DNA of 64,000 nucleotides, taken from assembly GCA_963281255.1 (NCBI GenBank), contig OY725496.1:4503723-4567722 (forward strand), read 5' to 3'. Each line of letters begins with the position of its first letter. Position 1 is the stretch's first letter. This document shows positions 57,201-64,000 of the stretch, piece after piece. Origin of the DNA: Aphrocallistes beatrix. Lineage: Eukaryota; Porifera; Hexactinellida; Sceptrulophora; Aphrocallistidae. The translations under genes and the position numbers were made by a program. The notes beneath the pieces are model-generated. The model did not search any database and was not told the DNA's origin. It saw nothing but the letters and a program-made list of their open reading frames with translations.

Positions 57201-60200
57201 CCAAGTTCTGGGACGCATGTACGCGAACGATTTTTCTGAGGATCTATTCCGAACTTTCGCAGAGCCACTCCTGCAGCAGATAAAGGATCACTTCTTTGAC
57301 AACTTCCAACTGAGTAAGGAATTCACTCGCTTCTGCCAATGGAAGGCCATGGAGATGAATTTCAAGCCTGGAATGCAGGATTTTAACGTCCACCGGAAGC
57401 TGGGGAGAGGCGGGTATGGAGAGGTGTACGGCTGTCGCAAGATCGACAGTGGGAGAGTCTATGCAATGAAAGTTTCCTACAAAAAGCGAATCAAAGTGAA
57501 GAAAGGAGAAGCACTATCAATCAATGAGCGGAACATTCTATGCAAACTCAACAATCCATTCGTGGTCGGACTCCACTACGCGTTCCAGACCCCCGATCAA
57601 CTGGTGCTGGTGCTGGATCTTGCGGAGGGTGGGGATCTCCACTACCACATCGACCAGAAAGGGAGTCTATCAGACGACTCGGTGAGGTTCTACACGGCTG
57701 AGATGGTGCTGGGGTTGGAGCATATGCATGCGCAGAACATCGTGTACAGAGACATGAAGCCATCTAACGTGCTGCTAGACACGGAGGGACACGTCAAGAT
57801 CTCAGACCTGGGACTGGCACATGATCTCAAGTACGACTTCCCGAGCAGTGCAGTGGGGACGCATGGGTACATGGCCCCAGAGGTGATATACAAAGGAATA
57901 AAGTACAGCTTTCCTGTCGACTGGTTCGCGCTCGGATGCACGATATTCAAGATGTCGACAGGACATAGTCCGTTCCACGATAAAGATAGAGAAGCCATCA
58001 TAAACAAAACACTGAAAGAAGATCCAAAGTATCCTTCGAAGATGTCGCCAGATCTGCAATCGCTGATAAGCTCATTTCTCAAGAAGAACCCGGCTAGCAG
58101 GCTAGGGTCCCCCCCGGATGGAGCCGGTGGGATCAAGAGGCACCCTTTCTTTGCCCCCCTCTCCTGGCCAGTAGTGGCAGCACGCGGTCTGAAACCACCT
58201 TTCACACCTCCAACCGGTGAGGTTAACGCGCAAGAAGTGGACGATATCGGTACGTTTGACAGCTCCGAGACTCACGGGGTGAAGTTAAGCGAGCAAGACC
58301 AGAAGAAATACGAAGGCTATGACCTGACAATGCCGATCAAATGGCAAGATGAGATGATGGAGACTGTGTACGCTAGCGTTAACGAGAGTCGAGACAAGGC
58401 AGAGAGTAAAGACAAGAAAAAAACCGGGGCTCTGGATATGATTGAGGACTACGAGAAGGGCTGCATCATGCAGGGATGGGTTGAGAAGCAGAACAGACTG
58501 TCCATCTGGATGAAGAAGTACATGCGCTTGTACGAGGGAAGGATTGAAATATGGGACTCAGACGGAACTGGCGGGAAAACAACGATTATCCCGATTGATA
58601 GTATTGCGGAGATAAAAGAGAATCCACCGTCCAAAGAAAAGGGGCACACTAAAATCGAGATCTTTCAGCGGGACAAGAAGGACAGTACCATTGTTAAGGC
58701 AGAACTTGAGGTCGTGACACCGGTTTGGTGCAACATCCTCAAATCCATGTGTCGTGCGCCACATGTCGAACCAACTCCACCACCTAGACCTCCGCCACCA
58801 GATGTCGTCTACAAACGACACATTTCCGAAGCCCCCTACTTAAACAGTGAGAACCTACACCCGCCATCTTTGGGCGCGGCGGGAAAAAGCAGAAGTGAGG
58901 ATGCTTCATCATAAGACGAGCCCTATTATTTGTAATTAGCGCAAGGACGCTTATAATAACTGTATGTGATTGTGTGGAGCAAAGCTTGCTTCACATTGCT
59001 TTGTTCACGGATATTTTACTGTTGTGTAAGTTGTATATATTAATTAATGCATCCACTGACTATACACTTCAGCAGAATGATAATCTTATTAATTTGTCTG
59101 TTAAATGCTAGTGTCACATCTATGATGAGCTAACGTGTTAGGGAAGTGAGCATATAACAGGTGTGCTAATATATCCCAGAGTAAAGCACGTAGGAAACTT
59201 AATATTCAGTCAGCATAATGGTCGTGTTATTAGTTGACGTGTTTCATGCAATCTCTTAAAAGGTCTACATAGCAAACGTGGAAGTTTATCAAATAAATGT
59301 TGTTTGGAGATTTTAAAGCTAGAATGATGATAACGTTAGCATGGTAGCATAATGTCATTCAAGTTAAACATGCGTGAAGTGACTATTCTAGTTACCTTAG
59401 GATCTGGGAGATGATCAGTCAAATTTAGTTTCAGTCTAATCTCCATTTGGCCATTCAGTGATGCGATGGGGTACAGAAGCTCACAGGGTAGGGGGTCGAC
59501 TTGAGCCCCAATGGACGGAGTGCCTAGGTACAAAAAGCTATAATAATACACTATAATCTGAATGAGCCGGAATGTGAATCTGTTTCTACCCAACCTTGTT
59601 CGAGAGAACATCTATACATGTCATTCCTGACGATGTTAGCGCTGCTGTCATTGAAACCTCGCGGGTCATGCGTAGGGACAGTCTTGCTGTGTGGACCCTG
59701 TCCAACTTCGAGGGTAACCCCGGAGAGTTTGAGGTGCTTAATTGAGAAGATGGGAGGGATGTAGACGTGAGAAGAGGCAGGAGTGTCCCCATTCGTGGGT
59801 TCGTTATGTGCCTGGTTCTGCTCAGCAGAAAGAGACCCTTCTGAGTCCATGTAGAATGCCTCGTCGAAATATTCTATCCTAAAAAATGTCCAAGTTTACT
59901 TCTATGGCAAACAGAATATTCGTACTGAATAGATGTACTTTCTGATTTTGAGGAGAACTATGCAGGCGATAGGTCTGTCAGGAGGGAAGTATTTCACTTG
60001 GAATCTGACATCTGAGACGGACACCTCCACTCTGTTTAAAACTACAAACATTTGAATTCTCATTAACAGAACTAGCGTATCTGGATACAGCTAGAGTACT
60101 GATTCAACGAACTGGGAGAACTCACTGGACTCTATGGTTTGAGCACATGCCTCCATTCCCTCAAAGGTAGAAGCTGATTCGCTCTCTTGCTGCATGCACT

Positions 60201-60804
60201 GCTTAGCAACCTTTAAACTACACAAATATGTGTGTAACAACAGATAAACCTTAGCACTACATGTCCATGCTAAGTGCTAACCTTAAAGTGAGACTGCTGG
60301 ATATCAGAGATTCGGTCATTGATACTATAAATAACAACCAATGAAAGATGAATATACTGATGTTGTTGTTTATCGCTAATAATAGAACTAACAGGTGTTA
60401 GAAGTCTGGAATCCATGCCTTGGGGCAACTGTGATGTTGAGACCTGATATGTCCAGTTTGCAGTTGTCTCTGAAAAGGTTTTTCCAAGGAATCGATACGG
60501 AAAGAGACCCAACAAACCCCTCTAATATCTCGACTGGAGCGTTCACATTCTCCAGACTCTCATTCAGTGCCTAGCAACCACAAATATGTAATCGAGGGTA
60601 CTACAACTATGTGATAGCAATGCGTATCAAAGCTCTTACGTGTGTATCCAACTCTACTTGAGTGATGGTGCCGATACCATTGGATATGTCGAGTGTGAGT
60701 TGGTCAATGCTTAGTTTCTCCTTGAAGAAGTGGCCGAGGTAGTGCTGTAGCAAGTAGCGACAAGCACGCTTCTTGACAAACTCAGGGAGTTTGAACCATG
60801 GCAT
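42273..60804 (-). CDS. ATG2: ATG2, autophagy bridge-like lipid transfer protein
   Basis: ATG2 moves phospholipids from the ER to growing autophagosomes. The gene has about 40 short exons over 18.5 kb. The first (60640-60804) encodes the Chorein_N start MPWFKLPEFVKKRACRYLL with HYLGHFFKEKLS, matching human ATG2A/B. Other diagnostic exons on the reverse strand: 55514-56287 (long middle exon), 50725-51068 (FASPFSSKKYIHNQEE), 47909-48000 (PLYLPLKTF...SSNIV), 47054-47262, 45861-46026 (IVWHLYAGTDF), 45153 to about 45590 (KFSKVRVQHEVYPE and SSSINKFLHVFTSESMPR), 44362-44538 (YIRSFVFYPDVPIRVDY), 43121-43276 (QQYRQDGRIFWGMQQGATSF) and 42816-42954. The last is 42273-42506, ending SSMLGGAKNQLMPDARRE. Exon edges are GT/AG, but I did not verify every phase. 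The 2.9-kb intron 56464-59395 contains a complete kinase gene on the opposite strand. Confidence 0.93.
43277..44033. other. ATG2 intron with a MITE
   Basis: A 0.75-kb intron whose main content is the family B element at 43507-43673. A TCTATTTATAGAATT word lies near 43398. Nothing coding. Confidence 0.5.
43507..43673. mobile_element. pogo-like MITE family B, copy 2 (eroded)
   Basis: Same orientation and order of words as 28272-28459, with TA on both flanks. The right end is shortened to GCGGAGTTCAG, so it is older or damaged. Confidence 0.75.
47371..47495. mobile_element. pogo-like MITE family D (about 125 bp, ATG2 intron)
   Basis: The left end CAGTGGATGCCGGTATTAAG is preceded by TA. The right end is an inverted match ending TATCCGGCATCTACTG. 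The interior has ACCGGCAT and ATACGGGG words. No ORF. Confidence 0.7.
48241..48367. mobile_element. pogo-like MITE family B, partial copy 3
   Basis: Contains GAAAATATTTTGTATTAG, TCCGGTCCTACCAAAAGTGG and ATTAAGCGGAGTTAAC, matching the right two-thirds of the 60.9-kb copy. The left end is missing. It lies in the ATG2 intron between exons at 48231 and 48394. Confidence 0.7.
49154..49341. mobile_element. pogo-like MITE family E (188 bp, ATG2 intron)
   Basis: TA flanks both sides. The ends are CAGTAGAACTCGGATAAG and an inverted partner containing ACCGAGTTCTCTG, with further CCGAGTAC/GTACTA words inside. Its length equals that of intact family B copies although the sequence differs. Confidence 0.7.
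49449..49518. repeat. AACAAAC / CAAA microsatellite
   Basis: About 70 bases of AACAAAC units changing into CAAA units, inside an ATG2 intron next to the exon 49545-49733. Confidence 0.85.
49781..49950. mobile_element. pogo-like MITE family F (170 bp, ATG2 intron)
   Basis: TA flanks both sides. The ends are CAGTGGAAGCTTATTAGCAA and an inverted partner ending TTGCTAATAAGCTAATTCCACTG. TTATTAGCAA words recur five or six times inside. No ORF. Confidence 0.85.
52230..52335. repeat. Dispersed repeat A, copy 5 (ATG2 intron)
   Basis: Reads CATTTCCGGTTAAGTCATTT, then GGGCGGGGAAGCC and AAGCTATAAATAGAATGG. It is inverted relative to the copy at 29092. Confidence 0.6.
53454..53684 (-). CDS. Possible small nested gene, 76 residues, unknown function
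   Basis: An ATG-started ORF in an ATG2 intron that does not fit the ATG2 protein. The product is soluble, Ser/Lys-rich and hydrophilic, starting MSTKKSSNSEQRKE and containing FYDLTLFQSCPPKKI. There is no signal peptide, membrane segment or recognised domain. FYDLTLFQSCPP has the look of a short binding motif in a disordered protein. A textbook TATA box (TATAAAAGG) lies 63-71 bp upstream on the same strand, which would give a 5' UTR of about 40 bases. That combination lifts it above a chance ORF, but length alone is weak evidence. Confidence 0.35.
   Translation of the reverse strand: MSTKKSSNSEQRKEISPNLSENGKRIPHQATNFGFYDLTLFQSCPPKKIASPISVTPATELISEENSKHILTNVHA
53747..53755 (-). promoter_or_regulatory. 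TATA box upstream of the 76-codon ORF
   Basis: Reads TATAAAAGG on the reverse strand, an exact consensus match, inside an ATG2 intron and correctly placed for the ORF starting at 53684. Confidence 0.45.
56766..56776 (+). promoter_or_regulatory. TATA box of the GRK2/3-type gene
   Basis: Reads TTATAAATAAG, 33-43 bp upstream of the ATG at 56809. It implies that the nested kinase gene is transcribed from its own promoter within the ATG2 intron. Confidence 0.5.
56809..58914 (+). CDS. GRK2: G protein-coupled receptor kinase, GRK2/3 (beta-ARK) type
   Basis: GRK2/3 kinases phosphorylate active receptors and are drawn to membranes by G-beta-gamma. This 701-residue intronless ORF shows the full architecture. 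The N terminus MSDIETVLADVSYIMA matches the receptor-contact helix. The RGS-homology domain covers about 35-185. The kinase domain covers about 190-460, with GRGGYGEVYG (P-loop), AMKV (catalytic Lys), YRDMKPSNVLLD (HRD loop with Met for the usual Leu), SDLGLA (the DLG variant typical of GRKs) and GTHGYMAPE. The AGC tail has FTPPTGEVNAQ. A PH domain follows at about 555-650 (CIMQGWVEKQNR to WCNILKSM). The C terminus has a proline run, PTPPPRPPPP, which could bind SH3 domains. The gene lies antisense inside a 2.9-kb ATG2 intron with its own TATA box and polyadenylation signal. GRK2 versus GRK3 cannot be separated. Confidence 0.95.
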   Translation: MSDIETVLADVSYIMAVSDSKSGKRGAGFTRKKITLPDPSIQYAMGMILFEKNELTFEAVFIQPIAYRLMIQFAESNKDAGLPLLFYDSILCFEKEAEKDKREVLAKQITDNYMMPDYLSKHMRMGKAQYDQVLGRMYANDFSEDLFRTFAEPLLQQIKDHFFDNFQLSKEFTRFCQWKAMEMNFKPGMQDFNVHRKLGRGGYGEVYGCRKIDSGRVYAMKVSYKKRIKVKKGEALSINERNILCKLNNPFVVGLHYAFQTPDQLVLVLDLAEGGDLHYHIDQKGSLSDDSVRFYTAEMVLGLEHMHAQNIVYRDMKPSNVLLDTEGHVKISDLGLAHDLKYDFPSSAVGTHGYMAPEVIYKGIKYSFPVDWFALGCTIFKMSTGHSPFHDKDREAIINKTLKEDPKYPSKMSPDLQSLISSFLKKNPASRLGSPPDGAGGIKRHPFFAPLSWPVVAARGLKPPFTPPTGEVNAQEVDDIGTFDSSETHGVKLSEQDQKKYEGYDLTMPIKWQDEMMETVYASVNESRDKAESKDKKKTGALDMIEDYEKGCIMQGWVEKQNRLSIWMKKYMRLYEGRIEIWDSDGTGGKTTIIPIDSIAEIKENPPSKEKGHTKIEIFQRDKKDSTIVKAELEVVTPVWCNILKSMCRAPHVEPTPPPRPPPPDVVYKRHISEAPYLNSENLHPPSLGAAGKSRSEDASS
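58915..59395 (+). other. 3' UTR and flank of the nested kinase gene
   Basis: An AATAAA signal lies at 59292-59297 on the forward strand, about 380 bases after the stop codon and about 100 bases before the next ATG2 exon (59396). No other feature. Confidence 0.55.
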
Positions 60805-60907
60805 GCTAGCACTGAGGAATTATAATCAGTTAAATACCCAATATTAGCTGTTGTGAATGCAGGTTTTAAACCTCTCGAGGGGGAGGGGCAATGTATAGTT
60901 CATTATA
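60805..60907. other. Region upstream of ATG2
   Basis: Should include the ATG2 5' UTR and promoter; no TATA box recognised before the MITE that follows. Confidence 0.3.
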
Positions 60908-61095
60908 CAGTCGACTCCGCTTAATAGGGTCACATCGGTCAGAGGACATTTTGTCCCGATTAAGCGGAGAACCCTATTAACCGAAAATATTTTGTATTAG
61001 CTTCTATGTGTGAAAGTTATTCCGGTCCTGCCAAAAGTGGCCCGATTAAGCGGTTGACCCGATTAAACAGTGACTCTATTAAGCAGAGTTGACTG
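60908..61095. mobile_element. pogo-like MITE family B, copy 4 (188 bp)
   Basis: Full-length inverted copy of 28272-28459. TA on both flanks, ends CAGTCGACTCCGCTTAATAG and GCAGAGTTGACTG. It lies about 100 bp upstream of the ATG2 start codon, so it may be in or near its promoter. Confidence 0.8.
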
Positions 61096-61335
61096 TACTT
61101 ATACTATGGTTATGTGGAGAAAGGTTCTACAGATCACAGAATTATATCACTTAATCAAAGATAACAGTCTAATATAGTATGCTGAATAACGTATATACAC
61201 TCTAGTCATCAACTAGTACTAATATTTCTATGCAGTGCTACTGCTACTTATAAATAACACAAAATAAATACTGTTCCACTATGTTGTAAAAGGGACTATC
61301 CACAAGAATGCATCTACACAGGAGGAGGGACCACA
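61096..61335. other. Intergenic
   Basis: AT-rich spacer; nothing recognised. Confidence 0.3.
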
Positions 61336-62231
61336 TTATGACTTCACGAGAGAGTGCATTATCACGAAGGTGAGGCATTGGTAGAGAGCCTGGACATATT
61401 GTGGAAGAAAGTTGACCAGGATGGCAAGCAAACTGATGGCTATGATCAGTGGATTCAGAAGCATCAGCTGGTACAAACTAAGGTAGACAATATAGAAGAG
61501 AGGAAAGACGCCAGTGTACAAGAGCAACGCCAACCGAGCACTAAGAAATCCCCTAAACTTGGGGTGTGTAGGAATATGGCAATCGTTGTGCCCCAGCCAG
61601 CCAAGAGGAGGAGAATTCTGATCGATCTGTTGTAGGATGCAGGGAGGTTATCAGTGTAGATCAGGTAATTAACGAAAAATCCTGACAAAAATTTAGCTGC
61701 GAGGTAGAAGATTTTAACGGAAAATACATTGAGATTGAAAAAAAAAGAGATTTTTTTTGTTACCTCTTTCTTGCTGTCAATCGAGTCTCTAAATCTAGTC
61801 TTTGGGAAAAAAGGTCTTAGAAAAATACCATTATTATCTCAACGAAGAGGACTTGTCGAAATATTTTAGGAAATGAAAAATAAAGCGCTTGAAATAGAAC
61901 CAGGACAGAGAAATACACGTTTTTCCAGGACAAACTCATACGAGAGAGTGCGCTTATCACTGAAATAGCCTTGAACTTGACCTTTGGACCGAGACAGGAA
62001 AGTGAAAGTGAGAGAAGCAATGATGCTCTGCACTAGCGCAGTGGTTGGGACAGACACAGTGAGGATCGGAATCAGACTGGAGAATGGCGGGAATAACTCA
62101 GAAATGACAGCGAGAGCATCTGGACTAAGTACAGGAGTCCGCACAGTCTGTGTGCTCGGAATCGACGTTTTCCAAATAAGGTAATGGCAGAAGTAACTGT
62201 CTTCATCACATACAACGAGTAAATTCAACAT
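61336..62231 (-). pseudogene. Multi-pass membrane protein fragments with a frame break
   Basis: Three reverse-strand ORF segments are strongly hydrophobic. One from an ATG at 62231 has a helix around SSLIPILTVSVPTTALVQS. A second follows an acceptor-like site near 61700 and reads AKFLSGFFVNYLIYTDNL, then ILLLLAGWGTTIAIFLHT. A third, in another frame, carries on directly with PKFRGFLSARLALLLYTG and two more helices to a stop at 61336. The passage from frame two to frame three occurs inside what looks like one exon (near 61560), with no room for an intron. The hydrophobic pattern and the KFRGFLSARL...FPLFY segment faintly recall PAQR/membrane progestin receptors, but I cannot confirm that. It may be a decayed gene, a sequencing error or unrelated ORFs. 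Confidence 0.3.
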
Positions 62232-62992
62232 TTCAGCTTTTAAATAGATCTTGAAGAGGCATAAAATCACTCTCTCAAATTATCCATTTAATATCAAGTA
62301 CGTGATTGGTCAGTTATTTTAGTAATTGCATCTTAAACACGCATGTTAATTTAATGAGGAAGCTAAGGGATCGGATTATGAAGTGATATGAAGGTTAGAA
62401 CAGACACAGTTAGCTATTATTGATTGTAAAATATATAGACTAGTGAGTGATGTATTTCACTTGTGGGTGTAGGAAAGATCTGAAAAGTGCTTTAGTTGCT
62501 CTGCGATCGAGTCTGTCTCACCCTCAAATGATCCCTTTCTAACACCTACAGGATGGCGAAGTTAGAAATTAGAACAGGAAATGAATTTTCCAGGAGTTCC
62601 GGATTGTCCAACACTCACCTTGATCATGTGTAGGTACTTCAGGGGTATCGAAATCACTGCTTTCAGCTACTCTCAACTTGTTGAGGAGCTAATGAAGGAA
62701 GATATTGAATACACGGAACAGCAGGTAACTACAACTAATTGCATGTACATACATCCTGTAACGCTCCCATGTTAGCTCCATGGTGTTTTGAGTAACCTAG
62801 TTGGAACAGGAAATAAACAATTTATCACAAGGAAGCAATACCAAAATATAATCAATTAACATCTTTAATGAAGAGAAAACAATTCGATGTATTGGTATAT
62901 GTATAGAGCATGAGTATTACATAATATTCACAATAGCGTACATTCAACACATACATTACATATTTGTACTTGGTATAGTTTGAACATAATGA
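62232..62992. other. Intergenic
   Basis: AT-rich. Short ORFs (for example 62581-62775, forward) show no protein-like character. It should contain the 3' UTR of the SP-RING gene. Confidence 0.35.
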
Positions 62993-63490
62993 TCAAGTCA
63001 GATCGATTAAAACAGGTTCATCCTGATAAGCTGTCAGGTCTATAACATCTTCCTTCTCTTCCTTGACAACCACGCTCTCCTGGATGCTGTAGCTACCGTC
63101 CGGGTGGATCGTGGCAGAGCTAGCAATCGGATGCGATTGGACAATTTTCTGCTGCATTCCGTCTATAAATAGGTCGCTCAGATCTTGATATGAAGCACTA
63201 CACAGTGGACATTGGACTTTGATAACAACGCCGTTCCCAATAACGACACAGCCCGTTTTAATGAAGAAATAGGCTTCCATGCTTTGGAAGTGTTTGCACT
63301 CTCTGCCACGGAGAGGCCGGGTCATGGGTGTGTGAGAAATCGGACAAATCAAACTGACTTCGTACAAAGAAATCGACACATCAGCCTTGTTCATTTCTTC
63401 CTTATACAGAACAGTCATGGAATCCGAACTCCTGAAAGGAATGGTCTTAATTAGTTCTTCAGTAAGTTCTTTATCCGATAGCATTTCTAA
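62993..63490 (-). CDS. SP-RING SUMO E3 ligase-like protein with two C-terminal SIMs (3' exon, 5' end unresolved)
   Basis: The exon encodes an SP-RING zinc-binding module of PIAS/Siz type: VSLICPISHTPMTRPLRG, then CKHFQSMEAYFF, then CPLCSASYQDL and the IDGMQQKI end. SP-RING proteins recruit SUMO-loaded Ubc9 to substrates in the nucleus. There is an insertion between CKHFQ and the last Cys pair compared with usual PIAS proteins. The C terminus has two SUMO-interaction motifs, VIDLT and VLIDLT, the second ending at the stop codon. PIAS proteins usually have one such motif followed by a long tail. SAP and PINIT domains are not encoded here. A good splice acceptor (CTCTTGCAG) lies right before the exon, so more 5' exons may lie beyond 63.5 kb; the in-frame ATG at 63484 would give a stand-alone protein of 163 residues. 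Confidence 0.8.
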   Translation of the reverse strand, partial: LEMLSDKELTEELIKTIPFRSSDSMTVLYKEEMNKADVSISLYEVSLICPISHTPMTRPLRGRECKHFQSMEAYFFIKTGCVVIGNGVVIKVQCPLCSASYQDLSDLFIDGMQQKIVQSHPIASSATIHPDGSYSIQESVVVKEEKEDVIDLTAYQDEPVLIDLT

Positions 63491-64000
63491 CTGCAAGAGT
63501 AGTTGAGCATTCTACGCTGCTAGATACTGTCTGAACGTGCTGTGATATATTCCTTAGGTTACATTGGTTTGTTTTAAAGTATTTAAATTGAATTGAATTA
63601 GATATATATCGAGGTAAGCAGAAAGCATGAAATACGTTATAGCTATTCAGCATAGTTCGTTGGACATTATTACTGTGACAATTATGACAGTATTTACTGT
63701 GGTTCCCAGATATATCAACTGTCTCGAGTATTCAATACATGGAATCAATATAAATTGAAATACATAGTAGCAATGAGGTTATAAGAATTTGATAGAGTTC
63801 TAGTAAAATTTCTGAAATCTTTACATAAAATGATATCATATCATTTCAAATTCTCAACAAGTCATCACTGATAAAAACGGATTTCAGACAATCAAGAATG
63901 CACTGTAATAGTAAATATTTTCAGATATCGGATTCAACTAGCAAATAAGAAAGTTGAGCTGAGACATATCAAAACTAACAAAATTGTGTTTACAGTTTTA
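63491..64000. other. Upstream of the SP-RING exon, window end
   Basis: AT-rich, no coding exon recognised. It could be an intron of the SP-RING gene or its promoter. Confidence 0.35.

Noticed and set aside
54650-60327. TCTATTTATAG as a special shared splice-acceptor signal in ATG2
   Set aside because: The word also occurs inside coding exons (for example DRG1 near 39770 and the SP-RING exon near 63165) and in repeats, so its presence at two intron ends is probably chance.
1-64000. tRNA, rRNA, CRISPR arrays or bacterial-type operons
   Set aside because: No matching structures were seen; the window is eukaryotic with spliceosomal introns.

Overview
The window is nuclear DNA of an animal. It encodes an animal gene set: atlastin, UCHL3, ASCC3, DPY19-like, MRTO4, SRF, DRG1, ATG2 and a GRK2/3-type kinase. 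Spliceosomal introns with GT/AG borders are visible and many are only 60-120 bp. Intergenic DNA is AT-rich and carries miniature DNA transposons. A compact invertebrate genome fits. The phylum cannot be fixed from the sequence; several genes nested in introns and many intronless genes make an early-branching lineage such as a ctenophore one possibility, which is inference only.

Layout: 0.8-3.0 kb atlastin (7 exons, -); 4.0-4.7 kb UCHL3-type deubiquitinase (intronless, -); 5.6-7.3 kb AIG1/GIMAP-like double GTPase with a Gly/Ala-rich membrane tail (intronless, -); 7.8-16.5 kb ASCC3 helicase (9 exons, 2205 aa in my model, -), with a small EGF-like secreted or GPI-anchored protein nested in its last intron; 16.7-18.8 kb triple-PH plus SH3 adaptor (intronless, -); 19.9-22.4 kb J-domain/TPR/RRM/CCCH protein related to TTC31 (intronless, -); 24.9-26.9 kb DPY19-like C-mannosyltransferase (intronless, +); 27.3-28.1 kb MRTO4 (-); 29.7-36.6 kb SRF (7 exons, 482 aa in my model, -); 39.1-40.2 kb DRG1 (intronless, -); 42.3-60.8 kb ATG2 (about 40 exons, -). 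One ATG2 intron holds a complete intronless GRK2/3-type kinase on the + strand, and another holds a 76-codon ORF with its own TATA box. A degraded or frameshifted multi-pass membrane ORF lies at 61.3-62.2 kb, and the 3' part of a short SP-RING SUMO-ligase-like gene at 63.0-63.5 kb.

Most genes are housekeeping and not functionally linked: ER shaping (atlastin), autophagy lipid transfer (ATG2), ribosome biogenesis and quality control (MRTO4, DRG1, ASCC3), ubiquitin and SUMO (UCHL3, SP-RING), ER glycosylation (DPY19L), and transcription and signalling (SRF, GRK, PH-SH3 adaptor). Twelve of fourteen well-supported genes lie on the - strand.

Mobile DNA consists of short non-autonomous elements. 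Several are pogo/Tc1-like (ends beginning CAGT or CACT, flanked by TA) and belong to at least five sequence families; three full-length copies are each exactly 188 bp. There are two hAT-like elements and a dispersed repeat that forms a perfect 36-bp fold-back in an SRF intron. No transposase, rRNA, tRNA or CRISPR array was recognised.
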